From JAKORR01 sp964608495 (GTDB lineage Bacteria > Armatimonadota > Zipacnadia > Zipacnadales > FEN-943): a DNA stretch of 58,884 nt. How positions within the stretch are numbered: position 1 is the stretch's first letter; each line of letters starts with the position of its first letter. A model generated the notes under the pieces. That model saw only the letters and a program-made list of their open reading frames with translations, made no database searches and had not been told where the DNA came from. The stretch spans positions 1 through 58,884 of the forward strand of contig CAZSOQ010000002.1 of the NCBI GenBank assembly GCA_964608495.1. Reading direction: 5' to 3'. The position numbers and the translations under genes were made by a program. Positions 8,301 to 16,744 of the stretch are shown here, piece by piece.

Positions 8301-8908
8301 CGGGCGACCTGGGGGGCGTCGCGCGCGCCAGGGGGGACTTCGGCGGAGCGCTCTACCTGGACGGCGGCGGTGGAGCCGCCACGGTGCCCGACAGCCCGCT
8401 GCTGCAGTTCGGCACCGACGACTTCTCCATCGAGTGTTGGCTGCATCCGCTGGACCTGCAGGTCGCCTCCGAGCACAAGCGCCGGCGGATCATCGAGAAG
8501 GGCGGCTACCCCGCCACCTGGTGGAACGTGGACGTGTGGACCGATGGGAGGGTGCAGATGGAGATGGCCGACGAGAGCGCGGCGAGCGGCACGACCGTCT
8601 CCGAGGGCTCGACACCGGAGAAGGCCTGGACCCACGTCGTGATCGTCGTGGACCGCAAAGGCTTCACGACGAGCTACTACTTCAACGGGAAGCTCGACAG
8701 CACCCGCGACATACCCCAGGGCTTCACCGGGAACCTGAATGTGTCCGGCAAGGCCCTGTCCACCGGGACCTGGCAGCAGTACGTCGGTCTGATCGCGGAC
8801 CTGAGGATCTACCGCCGCGTGCTCGGGCAGGACGAGATCGCCCGCAGCTATGAGGCGGGGCGGGACAGGTACGTCTCAGGGGAGTTCAGGGCGATCTACG
8901 ATGACTGA
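5303..8908 (+). CDS. Secreted right-handed beta-helix protein with C-terminal LamG domain
   Basis: 1201 residues. A signal peptide (M-R-T-L-A-L-A-A-I-L to A-L-A-G, about 18 residues) is followed by the T-L-Y-V-A-T-D-G-S-D-x-W-T-G opening typical of pectate-lyase-like/NosD-type beta-helix proteins. The helix runs over about residues 60-640, with many N-x-I and G-N-x-I/F steps. A beta-sandwich-like region follows (about 745-930). The last 220 residues (from D-R-L-V-G-H-W-Q-L-D-E, about 976) are a LamG/concanavalin A-like domain that probably binds glycan. Likely an extracellular polysaccharide lyase or hydrolase; substrate unknown. It heads a run with the UroD-like and GH36 genes. The only ribosome-site candidate is GGGGTGG about 8 bases before the ATG. 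Confidence 0.8.
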   Translation: MRTLALAAILCCAPALAGTTLYVATDGSDAWTGALERPNAARSDGPFASMERARDAVRALRKAGAAAEPITVQVRGGTYGLDRTLVFSADDSGTEDNPVTYRAFPGETVVLTGGRPVKGWRKDAGDVYVADLAAQGFDDFRFRELFLKGERQILARYPNYDPAHPVTGGLLYVEDTAAQNKSSFHYKEGTIPFDEWGPVPQAEVNIFPYHCWDHNILRVAKVDTELSLITLRYTVAGSIFVGNRYFIQNVRGTLDAPAEWFCDWVTGKLYFYPPAGVAPGDGDVAVPVLENIVEFSGTTEAPVGHIRFHGFRLEHARMDAIALEGARHCEITGNTITQVGGVGVNVGYLRNASRGVGLPWRKPAATRVNVHSGDRSLIFGYPCSECRVAGNDIFSTGGEGIVLGGTGNTADNNHLYSTGLYDRVCAGLTICGDENVASHNVIHEVPRDGIFINGKLNVAEYNEIRNSMLYTADNAGIALRQHDVSQAVVNRGNVLRYNRLLDVVGYGSYPHCTHPGDGFASPFCSFGIYLDGSICGVTVYGNIIARCGGTSVFVQFGGDNTIENNVFVEGDAKRVQFNSMIFFGTFMHTDSQGKYRDQEPPNQFKHNIFYYGGPDTELYRVGHWDNAPTWNTKQALFDDNLIWHKGQPVAVCMHKTMDYQSLEDWQAQGYDTRSIVADPLFVDAATDDYRLRPESPAYRAGFKDINAEIEKIGAYPSDERATWPLQNAVLEREEPVVFDFPKEPTAIVDGFELAPVGSPPAKSRVSTDGTGSAMVCDDAARTGRHSLRFIDAPDIKNRWEPHVQYAPRYTSGPVHFSLAFMNSTEAPADFYVEFRDWEKELLVGPTFRVTRDGEFYVNGALGANGDEIARVPSGEWCEVTLDFALGDEVPKEYTLTLAVPGQDDVVRKLPFPNPLFRNVTWFGLSSLSTDRTVFYVDDMVLGPAGSEKVTKADSALAIKGASRPQPQVKTTLAEPDRLVGHWQLDEDGFELTDSSGNGLTGDLGGVARARGDFGGALYLDGGGGAATVPDSPLLQFGTDDFSIECWLHPLDLQVASEHKRRRIIEKGGYPATWWNVDVWTDGRVQMEMADESAASGTTVSEGSTPEKAWTHVVIVVDRKGFTTSYYFNGKLDSTRDIPQGFTGNLNVSGKALSTGTWQQYVGLIADLRIYRRVLGQDEIARSYEAGRDRYVSGEFRAIYDD

Positions 8909-8980
8909 GCCTGGCAAGCGGCCCGGCAAGGGACGCCCGAAGTCGCCGGATAGCAGGCGGCCGCAGGAGGCTGCCCGGCC

Positions 8981-10129
8981 ATGAACGATCGCGAGCGCTT
9001 CCTGGCGACGGCCGGATTCCAGCCGGTGGACCGCACCTTCCTGCTGCCGCCGTGGCTCTGGGCGAGCACCCTGACGCGCTGGCGGCAGGAGGGGCTGCCG
9101 GAGGGCGTGGACCTCGCCGAGAACTTCCGCACGGATCGCATGGCCGACGCGCCCGTGGCGATGCAGGGGCCCTACGGGCCGCACCTCGTCCCGCCCCTGG
9201 AGCGGCGCGTCCTCTGCGAGACCGCCGAGCATCAGGTGGTGCGCGACGAGGAAGGCAACACGGTGAGGGTCTTCCGCGACGACCCGGGCCGCAGCATGCC
9301 CGAGTGGATCGAGTACCCCGTGAGGGATCGGCACGACTGGGAGACCGTGGTCAAGCCGCGGCTGGACCCGTCGGCGCCGGGGCGCTTCCCGATGGGCAGG
9401 GAGCTCGAGGAGTACGCGCGGTCCGTCCAGGATCGCGACTACCCTCTGAGCATCCAGTGCGGCTCGCTGTACGGCTGGGCACGCAGCTTCCTGGGCGTCG
9501 AGCGCCTATCGGTGACCTTCCACGACGACCCGGGCCTGGTGCACGACATCTGCGCCCACATCACGGACTTCGTGCTCGAGGTCATCACGCCCTTCCTGCA
9601 GCGCATCCGCTTCGACTGGGCCTTCTACTGGGAGGACATGGGCACGAACACCGGCCCTCTGTGCTCGCCCGCAACCTACCGCACCTTCATGCTCCCGCAC
9701 CTCAAGCGTATCGCTGAGACCCTCCACTCCCACGGCGTCCACAACATCATCGTGGACAGCGACGGCAACAACGACGTCCTCATCCCTCTGTGGCTGGAGG
9801 TGGGCGTGACGGGCCTGCGGCCCTTCGAGGTGGCTGCGGGCTGCGATCCCGTCGCCACACGCAAGCGCTACGGCAAGAGCTTCATCATCCAGGGCGGGAT
9901 GGACAAGCGCGCACTCGCCAGGGGAGGCGAGCACATCGCCCGTGAGGTGCTCTCCAAGGTGCCGTGGTTGTGTCTGCAGGGGGGGTACTTCCCCCAGGTG
10001 GACCATCTCGTGCCGCCGGACGTGTCCCTGGAGAACTACACCTACTACTCGCGGTTGCTGCGCGAGGTTGTGGAAGACCCCGAGCGCCACCTGCACGAAG
10101 CGCGGGCCAGGGGCTTGTGGACGGGCTGA
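8981..10129 (+). CDS. Uroporphyrinogen decarboxylase-like (UroD/MtaA/CmuA superfamily) protein
   Basis: 382 residues, cytoplasmic. Begins M-N-D-R-E-R-F-L-A-T like many UroD-superfamily proteins and has a TIM-barrel C-terminal half with D-S-D-G-N (near 258), a W-L-E-V-G-V-T-G-L-R-P-F-E-V stretch and G-G-M-D-K-R-A-L. The classical heme-pathway arginines at the N-terminus are not evident, so it is not taken as HemE. Relatives act in corrinoid-dependent methyl transfer or are of unknown role near sugar-degrading genes. AGGAGG lies 10 bases upstream of the ATG. It sits between the beta-helix protein and the GH36 gene, suggesting a part in using a methylated or otherwise modified sugar (inference). 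A paralogue is at 55090-56214. Confidence 0.75.
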   Translation: MNDRERFLATAGFQPVDRTFLLPPWLWASTLTRWRQEGLPEGVDLAENFRTDRMADAPVAMQGPYGPHLVPPLERRVLCETAEHQVVRDEEGNTVRVFRDDPGRSMPEWIEYPVRDRHDWETVVKPRLDPSAPGRFPMGRELEEYARSVQDRDYPLSIQCGSLYGWARSFLGVERLSVTFHDDPGLVHDICAHITDFVLEVITPFLQRIRFDWAFYWEDMGTNTGPLCSPATYRTFMLPHLKRIAETLHSHGVHNIIVDSDGNNDVLIPLWLEVGVTGLRPFEVAAGCDPVATRKRYGKSFIIQGGMDKRALARGGEHIAREVLSKVPWLCLQGGYFPQVDHLVPPDVSLENYTYYSRLLREVVEDPERHLHEARARGLWTG

Positions 10130-10183
10130 GCCGGCCCCAGGCGCGCCAGGCTCGTATCATCGCTACCGGGGGAGGGAATCCTC

Positions 10184-12232
10184 ATGAGCCCTGCGGATAC
10201 CGAAAGAGCGGCGGCCCGCGAATGGGCCGCACGGTTTTCCCTGGAGGGAGCCACGCCGCCCTTCTCCTTCGTCTACGACTCGATACCGTCCGGGCAGCTC
10301 GTGCCGGGTTGGGCCTGTGATCGGGGCAGCCCGGTGGTGAGTGGGGATGTAGAGACCCAGACGGTTGCCTACACCGATCCCGTCACCGGGCTCGTGGTGC
10401 ATGCCGAGGTAAGCCTGTACCACGACCTGCCCGCCGTGGAGTGGGTGCTGTACCTCGAGAACACGGGCACTTCGGACACGCCCATCATCGAGAACATCCA
10501 GGCGCTGGATGCGAGGCTGCCGCTTCGCCCCGAAGAGCCGTGCACGATCCACCATGCCAAGGGGGCGCTGTGCTCGCAGGACGATTTCGCTCCGCTGGCG
10601 CGGGGACTGAGGCCGCGGGGCCGCCTTGATCTGCAGCCGGGAGGGGGAAGGTCTTCGAGCGAGGTGCTGCCCTTCTTCAACGTCGAGATGGGCGCTGAGG
10701 GCTTCGTGGTCGCCATCGGGTGGACGGGCGAGTGGGCAGCCGGCTTCACCCGCGCGGAGGACGGCAGCCTGCGGCTGCAGGCGGGCATGGAGCTGACGCA
10801 CCTGAAGCTGTACCCGGGGGAGCGGATCCGCACGCCGCGCCTTCTGATGCTCTTCTGGCAGGGAGACCGGATGCGCGGGCACAACCTGCTGCGGCGGCAC
10901 ATCCTCGCGCACCATCGGCCCCGGCCGGGAGGCGAGCCGCTGGTGGGGCCGCTGTGCAATGGGAACTGGGGCGGCACGGCGGCCGAGGTGCACCTGGACA
11001 ACGTGCGCAGGATCATCGAGCACGACCTGCCTTTCGAGTACTACTGGATAGACGCCGAGTGGTTCGGCGGGCCGGGGCACTGGATGGAGCACGCCGGGCA
11101 CTGGGAACCGCGACCGGAGCTGTATCCCGAGGGGTTCAAACCGATCAGCGACCTGCTGCACCGGTCCGGGCGCAAGCTGCTGCTGTGGTTCGAGCCGGAG
11201 CGCGTGGCTCCCGGGACGCCCTGGGCGCGGGACCACGAGGAGTGGCTGCTCGAGGTGGCGCCCGAGGACGCCGTCACCTGGGCGGACTACGGCGACCATC
11301 TGCCCACGTCCGAGTGGGTGAAGATGGAGAGCAAGCGCAACCAGCTCAACGCCGGCGACAGGCTGCTGAATCTGGGCAACCCCGACGCCCGGCGCTTCCT
11401 CACGGACTTCCTATCCGAGAAGATCACCGAGTTCGGCCTTGACTGTCTGCGGCAGGACTCGAACATCGCCCAACTGGCCTACTGGCGGCGGGCCGATGAG
11501 CCCGACAGGCAGGGCATCGCCGAGATCCGCTACGTCCAGGGCCAGTATGCCCTCTGGGACGAGCTGCTGGAGCGCCATCCCGGGCTTATCATTGACAATT
11601 GCGCCAGCGGCGGACGACGCATTGACCTAGAGTCCCTCGGCCGCACCACACCTCTGTGGCGCACGGACTACGCGGTCGGACACCGAGACCCAACGGCCTC
11701 CCAGTGCCACCTGTACGGCCTGCTGCTCTGGGTGCCCGTCAACGGAACCGGAAGCGGCTATGTCACCGACTGCGACGAGTATGCCTTCCGCAGCACCATG
11801 GGCCCGGCGCTGGCCGTCGGGCTGTGGGGGCAAGGCGACGCGAGCCAGGGCAGAATCCCAGAGGATTACCCCTTCGACAGGGCCCGCCGGCTGCTGCGGG
11901 AGTACCTGGACGTGCGCGAGTACTACTATGGCGACTACTATCCGCTGACCGAGTACTCGCGTGCCGAGGACGCGTGGATGGCCTACCAGCTTCACCGGCC
12001 GGATCTTCAGGACGGGGTCGTCGTGGTGCTCAAGAGGCCCTTGAGCGCGTACACACGGGCGGTCTTCCAGCTTCGCGGCCTAAGGCCCGACGGGCTCTAC
12101 GAGACCACGGACCTCGACACGGGCGCGGTCTCGGAGCTTGGCGGCGCGGAGCTCATGGGCTCCGGCCTGCCGGTGGAGCTGCCGGGGAAGCCGGACTCGG
12201 CGCTCTTGCGCTACAGGGCCAAGCGGGCCTAA
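10184..12232 (+). CDS. GH36-type alpha-galactosidase
   Basis: 682 residues without a signal peptide, so probably cytoplasmic. An N-terminal beta-supersandwich (about 1-240) precedes a TIM barrel (about 250-580) and a C-terminal beta domain. The clan GH-D signatures are clear: W-I-D-A-E-W-F (288-294), L-W-F-E-P-E-R (334-340), the nucleophile D425 in R-Q-D-S-N and the acid/base D481 in C-A-S-G-G-R-R-I-D. The family releases terminal alpha-linked galactose by a retaining mechanism; some members use other alpha-galactosides. A strong GGGGGAGGG ribosome site precedes the ATG. Downstream lies a hairpin with a T-rich tail. Confidence 0.85.
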   Translation: MSPADTERAAAREWAARFSLEGATPPFSFVYDSIPSGQLVPGWACDRGSPVVSGDVETQTVAYTDPVTGLVVHAEVSLYHDLPAVEWVLYLENTGTSDTPIIENIQALDARLPLRPEEPCTIHHAKGALCSQDDFAPLARGLRPRGRLDLQPGGGRSSSEVLPFFNVEMGAEGFVVAIGWTGEWAAGFTRAEDGSLRLQAGMELTHLKLYPGERIRTPRLLMLFWQGDRMRGHNLLRRHILAHHRPRPGGEPLVGPLCNGNWGGTAAEVHLDNVRRIIEHDLPFEYYWIDAEWFGGPGHWMEHAGHWEPRPELYPEGFKPISDLLHRSGRKLLLWFEPERVAPGTPWARDHEEWLLEVAPEDAVTWADYGDHLPTSEWVKMESKRNQLNAGDRLLNLGNPDARRFLTDFLSEKITEFGLDCLRQDSNIAQLAYWRRADEPDRQGIAEIRYVQGQYALWDELLERHPGLIIDNCASGGRRIDLESLGRTTPLWRTDYAVGHRDPTASQCHLYGLLLWVPVNGTGSGYVTDCDEYAFRSTMGPALAVGLWGQGDASQGRIPEDYPFDRARRLLREYLDVREYYYGDYYPLTEYSRAEDAWMAYQLHRPDLQDGVVVVLKRPLSAYTRAVFQLRGLRPDGLYETTDLDTGAVSELGGAELMGSGLPVELPGKPDSALLRYRAKRA

Positions 12233-12248
12233 GCCGCGCCGCGCCGCG

Positions 12249-12288
12249 GGGGCAGGGCCGCTTCGCGATTCCCCTCGGCCCTGGCCCC
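12249..12288 (+). terminator. Terminator between convergent GH36 and DUF6259-like genes
   Basis: GGGGC-AGGGCCG pairs with CGGCCCT-G-GCCCC (12 pairs, one bulged base) around a 15-base loop. On the plus strand it is followed by TATCTCTTCT. It may also slow minus-strand transcription, but there is no T-run in that direction. Confidence 0.5.
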
Positions 12289-15200
12289 TATCTCTTCTGC
12301 ACCACACACCCCACCGCCTTCGGCCCCAGGTCCAGCGCAAGCAGCGCGAAGCCGTCCTCGACCGTCGGGGCGATCGGCTGGCCCTCCCACGCGTCCTCGT
12401 AGGTAGCGCCGGGCACGTGGCGGACCCGCAGGCAGGGGGCGTGGACGCTGCGCCCGTTGGCGTTATAGACGGTCCACACGGTCTCGGTGTCCGCGATGAA
12501 GGCGTTGGCGAAGACGCCCGCCAGCTCTGTCCTGACCAGCGGCTCGACCCTGGGCGAGGAGAAGGCGTCGCGATGGGCGCAGAGCACCTCGATGGCCCGT
12601 CGCTGGAAGGCCAGCGAAGCGGCATCATACCCCGGCAGGTTGGGCTGGCCAATGTCGTAGCTCTCGCCGTTGAAGAAGGGGAACTTGAGCAGCCACCAGT
12701 TGCCCGCGCGCGGGGCGACGTAGTAGATGATGTGGAACTGCTTGAAGCCCGGGAAGGCGAAGCGCGGCAGGTCAAGGAAACACGGCGCCAGCGGCTCCTG
12801 GTCCGCGCTCCACAGGGCCTGGTAGGTGAAGGAGCCGTCGAGGTACTGCCGGCTCACCTCCGCGGGCGGGTACTCGCTGTACAGCGCGACCTCGGGCCCC
12901 ACGGCCTCGCGGAGGGCCTTCAGCACCTCGACCTCGCCCGCGTAGGGGATCTCATAGCCGTTATGCCCGTGATCCCTGGCGCAACACAGCCAGCGCCCGT
13001 CGGTCGCGCCGTACTCGTCCACGTACATTCCCTTCACGCCGGTCTCGCGCACGACGCGGGCGTAGGTCTGGGCAAGGTGCTGACGCCAGCCTTGCATGTA
13101 GGGACACTGGTTGTAGGCGTCATAGTCCTCGACGTAGTTCAGGCTGCCATCGGGGCGCTTCATCGCCCATTCCCTCGCCTGGGCGCCCACGGACTGGCCC
13201 TTGACGGAGCTGAGGTACGCGTCCTGATATAGCCCCACCGCCACGCCCGACGCCTGGGCTTCCGCGATGTTGCCACGAAAGTAGTCGAGGCCCGCCACGG
13301 TCTCGTCGTAGTGGTCGTAGTCGCCCCAGTCGCCATAGGTCTTCGAGCCCGACCAGCCGAACAGATGCACGTAGTCACAGAAGCCGAGGTACTTCCTGCA
13401 ATCGTCAATCGCCGGCTGTATCGCCCCGCGCAGCTTCGGGTCGGTGAAGGCGTCGTAGTGCGCGTTGCGGGTGATGAAGGCGAAGGTGCGCTCCCACCAG
13501 GGCTTGGCGACAGGCGGCTCGAACCAGGTCTCCAGCCACTGGCGGTAGGCATCGAAGATCGCCCGCCAATCCCCCTCGCACAGGACAAGCTCGGCCTCGG
13601 TCGCGGTGAAGACCGCGCCCGGCGCGAGGTCGCGCTCGACGTACTCGGGCGACCACTCACCGCCTTCGGCAGTCTTGGCGAGGCGGAGGAAGTGGTGCTG
13701 GGCCGCCGTGTCATGGGTGAGACACGCGAGCGCGATGCCCGTCCCGGGGTTGAAGAAGCCGTCCATCTGGAGCGGGTGACGTTCGCCCAGGGGCTCGCGG
13801 AAGCTGACGGGCACATGGTTGATGATGCCGCCACGCTTACAGAACAGGTACCACGTTTCGGCCGCGCTGCCGAGGCGGACCCCGCGCAGAAGGGGGAACC
13901 GAAGGGTCGCGGTGACAGGCTCCGTGCCCTCGTTGGCCAGGCTCAAGCGTAGGGACGCAGCGTTGGGTGCGCCGGGAAGGCAGTCGAGGGTGGCACGCAG
14001 ATTGGTGGCGGGATGGCGCAACACGAACCGGAAGCCCCCGTCGAGGGGCGAGAACTCGGCGAGCTGCCAGGCGTCCATGGGGAGTGTCTCGCCGCCGACG
14101 GCGACCTCGAACACCGGCCCGCGTTCACAGGCGAGGGCTTCCTCGGAGGCTCCCGCGCGCAGTGCCCACCAGCCGAGGGACGGCTGAAGGATGAACTGCA
14201 GCCCGAGTGCCCCCGAGCGCATCACCCGGAAGCCCGGCATGCTGCCCCCCACCTCCCCGAGGCGGGCCAGTGCCCCGGCTGGAGGCGGTGGGTAGGCCAG
14301 AGACGCCCAGTCTGGCTCAGCGACCCGTGGCTCGTCCGTCCGCACCGTCGCCCCGAGCACCGCGAAGCTGGCGGTCTGCATGCGGTCGTGCAGAAGCAGT
14401 GTGGTGGGCCGTCGAGTCGTGTCCGGGTGCACGACGCACACTCCCAGACCGCGCCTCATGCCCCACTGCCCGGTCGCCAGGTCGAGCGGCAGCAAGAAGT
14501 CGGGCGGGCCGTCGTCGGCGTAGCGGACCTCGAAGACGACCTTCTCCGGCTCGGACAGCATCTCGACCGGGCGTGGGTGCGCCCAGTCTATGCCCCACGG
14601 CTCGGTCGCCGGAGCCGCCGCGGCCGTGAGCAGGTACACCTCCTTCGCGTCCGCCGGGAGCGAGACCTCGAGCGCCCCGAGCGCCGCCGTGCCGGTCTGG
14701 TGCGCCCTGTCGGGGCTCTCGGGCACCAGGAAGGGCAAGCCGGCCACCGTGATGCCGGCCGTGGCGAACCAGCCCGACAGTGCCAGGCGCTGCGCGAGGA
14801 AGGGCGACGGCTTGCCGCCACGCAGGAGCGGCGGTAGTACGGTCAGTCCCTCGCGGCCCTCGGGCCAGGCCTCGGCGCGCGGCTCGTAAGGGAGAACCTG
14901 AGCGAGAGGCCAGGTCGGGGGCAGGGAGCTGAAGGTGATCGTGTCCAGCGTCATCCTCGCCTCATCCCCCGCGCTGTCCAGTCCCACCGCAAGCTGCGTG
15001 GCGCTGAAGCGATCCTTCAGTTGGATGCTCACGTTGTGCCACTGACCGTCGGCCCTCAGGTCCCTGGCGAACAAGGGGATGGAGGCGTGCCCGCCCGCGC
15101 CCGAGGCCTGGTCGCCAAGCCATATCGCGTAGGTCGTGAGTCCGAGCTGCCCCGATGCCCTGTACCGCAACGAGAAGTACGGGAACTGCCCGAGGTCCAC

Positions 15201-15920
15201 GGGCTCGGGCAAGGTGAGAGGCCACCGCATCTGCCGGGCCGCGCCTCTGACAGTGAAGGTAACGGCCGACTCCTCGCTCACGGCGCCGAAGTCGGTGGCG
15301 GGGTTGGTAGTCCACCCGGGGGCCGCTTTGAGCTCGCCGACCTGGCGCCAGTCAAGCACGATGGACTTGCCCTCGCGCACCGCGGCCCTCGCCATCGTCG
15401 CGCCCTCGGGCGCCTCGTCGGCGAACCACATCCTCTCGACCCTCAGTCGCGCCGTGCCCGTGGCCCCGACGATCACCTTCACCCCGATCTGCGTCGTGTC
15501 GCCCTGGGGCCGCAGCTTCATCAGGTCCACCACGAGGGTATGCCAGGCGCCGTCCGGCTCCACCTCGTCGCTGGTGGCGTAGGTCAGTCCGCCCGGCGTG
15601 CCCTCCCAGCCATGGAGGAAGTAGTTGCCTCTCTGGTTGGAGAGCCCCTCGGCGCGGTAGCGGACGGCGAGGTAGCGCGCATCGGCGGCAATCTCTTCAT
15701 CCTTCAGCGTGATCCGCCACGGAATCTCGCTCCCTGCTCCCTCGGCCGCGAAGACGAGCGCGCCGCCCTCGTTCGCAACGCCGTAGGTGCGCGGGACGCT
15801 GCTGACCCAGCCAGAACGGGCCTCCCAGCGTGCCGCCGACGTTCCATCGAAGACCGTCTGCGCGTCAGCGGGCCTCGGCCACGCCACGAGAAGGCCCAGC
15901 ACCGCAGCCGCCAGCCTCAT
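12288..15920 (-). CDS. Large secreted glycoside-hydrolase-like protein (DUF6259-like)
   Basis: 1210 residues with a signal peptide (M-R-L-A-A-A-V-L-G-L-L to A-D-A-Q). The N-terminal 350 residues hold two carbohydrate-binding-like jelly rolls, each with a G-x-W-H-x-x-x-x-x-L core (near 145 and 305). A beta-rich middle is followed by a TIM-barrel-like region from about residue 830: G-L-Y-Q-D-A-Y, then Y-V-D-E-Y-G at about 966-971, a typical spot for catalytic or substrate-binding acids. This matches my memory of DUF6259-type proteins in polysaccharide loci. The substrate is unknown. GGGAGG lies about 8 bases before the ATG. The gene converges on GH36 and is divergent from the LapA-like gene. 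Confidence 0.65.
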   Translation of the reverse strand: MRLAAAVLGLLVAWPRPADAQTVFDGTSAARWEARSGWVSSVPRTYGVANEGGALVFAAEGAGSEIPWRITLKDEEIAADARYLAVRYRAEGLSNQRGNYFLHGWEGTPGGLTYATSDEVEPDGAWHTLVVDLMKLRPQGDTTQIGVKVIVGATGTARLRVERMWFADEAPEGATMARAAVREGKSIVLDWRQVGELKAAPGWTTNPATDFGAVSEESAVTFTVRGAARQMRWPLTLPEPVDLGQFPYFSLRYRASGQLGLTTYAIWLGDQASGAGGHASIPLFARDLRADGQWHNVSIQLKDRFSATQLAVGLDSAGDEARMTLDTITFSSLPPTWPLAQVLPYEPRAEAWPEGREGLTVLPPLLRGGKPSPFLAQRLALSGWFATAGITVAGLPFLVPESPDRAHQTGTAALGALEVSLPADAKEVYLLTAAAAPATEPWGIDWAHPRPVEMLSEPEKVVFEVRYADDGPPDFLLPLDLATGQWGMRRGLGVCVVHPDTTRRPTTLLLHDRMQTASFAVLGATVRTDEPRVAEPDWASLAYPPPPAGALARLGEVGGSMPGFRVMRSGALGLQFILQPSLGWWALRAGASEEALACERGPVFEVAVGGETLPMDAWQLAEFSPLDGGFRFVLRHPATNLRATLDCLPGAPNAASLRLSLANEGTEPVTATLRFPLLRGVRLGSAAETWYLFCKRGGIINHVPVSFREPLGERHPLQMDGFFNPGTGIALACLTHDTAAQHHFLRLAKTAEGGEWSPEYVERDLAPGAVFTATEAELVLCEGDWRAIFDAYRQWLETWFEPPVAKPWWERTFAFITRNAHYDAFTDPKLRGAIQPAIDDCRKYLGFCDYVHLFGWSGSKTYGDWGDYDHYDETVAGLDYFRGNIAEAQASGVAVGLYQDAYLSSVKGQSVGAQAREWAMKRPDGSLNYVEDYDAYNQCPYMQGWRQHLAQTYARVVRETGVKGMYVDEYGATDGRWLCCARDHGHNGYEIPYAGEVEVLKALREAVGPEVALYSEYPPAEVSRQYLDGSFTYQALWSADQEPLAPCFLDLPRFAFPGFKQFHIIYYVAPRAGNWWLLKFPFFNGESYDIGQPNLPGYDAASLAFQRRAIEVLCAHRDAFSSPRVEPLVRTELAGVFANAFIADTETVWTVYNANGRSVHAPCLRVRHVPGATYEDAWEGQPIAPTVEDGFALLALDLGPKAVGCVVQKR

Positions 15921-16155
15921 GTCTCAGGCCTCCCTGGGGCAGCCAGTGTGCCTACGACTGCCGTCGGTGTGGATCGGGTTTCCCTCTGGGTCCATCGCGG
16001 ACCTCTGGGGCGTCGCGCGTTGGGGTGCGGTCGCCCGGCGCATCGTCTGCGTGGGCGAAGGCGGCAGGCCCGGCGGGCCCGGAGGCGGCCGCTTCGGGCG
16101 GCGGCCCGAGGCGCGGCGGCCGAGGCGCGGCGGCCGAAGCCGGGGCGGGCGCTGA
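15921..16155. other. Divergent intergenic region upstream of the LapA-like promoter
   Basis: Very GC-rich. Apart from the tandem repeat at 16108-16135, I see no gene, no clear promoter for the minus-strand gene and no RNA structure that stands out from the base composition. Confidence 0.5.
16108..16135. repeat. Two tandem copies of a 14-bp GC-rich unit
   Basis: GAGGCGCGGCGGCC occurs twice head to tail, 20 bases upstream of the -35 box at 16156. It may be simple slippage in GC-rich DNA. Confidence 0.6.
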
Positions 16156-16185
16156 TTGACAGTGGCGAATCCCGGCCCATATAAT
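16156..16185 (+). promoter_or_regulatory. Near-consensus sigma-70 promoter for the LapA-like operon
   Basis: TTGACA (16156-16161) and TATAAT (16180-16185) with an 18-base spacer: both boxes match perfectly. Predicted start about 16192, leaving a leader of about 28 bases with an AAGGGAGG ribosome site. Confidence 0.8.
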
Positions 16186-16219
16186 CGGTCGAGACGTTGC
16201 AGAAGGGAGGTGGGACTGG

Positions 16220-16744
16220 GTGGTTGACGACTTCGACGTAGAGCTCGAGGAAGCAGCGCAGCAGGCCCGAGGTGGTGCGTCCGCGCCAAAGCCGGCCCCT
16301 TCGACGGGTGCGCGGCCGGCGTCCGCGCCCGGCTCGGGCACGCCGGCCAAGCCCGCCAGCCCGCCCGCGGAGGCGCCCGGCGAGCCCGAGGCGGCAGCCA
16401 AGCCGGCAGCGGACCAGGCCGAAGGGGAGCGCACCGGTCCCGCCAGGGCGATGTCGGCCCGCAAGCCCGGCCTGATCGGGCGGTGGGTCGAGGCGATCTC
16501 CCAGTCGCTGAGCGGCTTGAGGCTGCCGCGCATTGACCTGGCGACGGTGGCCTATGGCCTGGTGGGGCTGATCGTCTTCGTGCTGCTGGCGCAGAACTGG
16601 GCACCGGTCCGCGTGAACGTCTTTGGCGTGTACATAGACATCCCGAAGGCCGTGGCCTTCATCCTCAGTGTGGGCATCGGGATGCTGACGCTGTGGTTGA
16701 TGCAGCGGTCGCTGGGTGAGCGCCAGGGAGCTGGACGACGGTGA
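16220..16744 (+). CDS. LapA/DUF1049-like small membrane protein with long Pro/Ala-rich N-terminus
   Basis: 174 residues from a GTG start 9 bases after AAGGGAGG. Residues 1-80 are acidic, then Ala/Pro/Lys-rich and low in complexity. Two membrane segments follow (about 108-127 and 138-160) around A-Q-N-W-A-P-V-R-V-N-V-F-G, which resembles the LapA domain (lipopolysaccharide assembly protein A, PF06305) pattern Q-N-x-x-x-V-x-V. Short LapA proteins have no long N-terminal tail, so this one is unusual. Its stop overlaps the next gene's GTG (GTGA), indicating a coupled pair. Probably an envelope protein with unknown role. Confidence 0.6.
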   Translation: MVDDFDVELEEAAQQARGGASAPKPAPSTGARPASAPGSGTPAKPASPPAEAPGEPEAAAKPAADQAEGERTGPARAMSARKPGLIGRWVEAISQSLSGLRLPRIDLATVAYGLVGLIVFVLLAQNWAPVRVNVFGVYIDIPKAVAFILSVGIGMLTLWLMQRSLGERQGAGRR

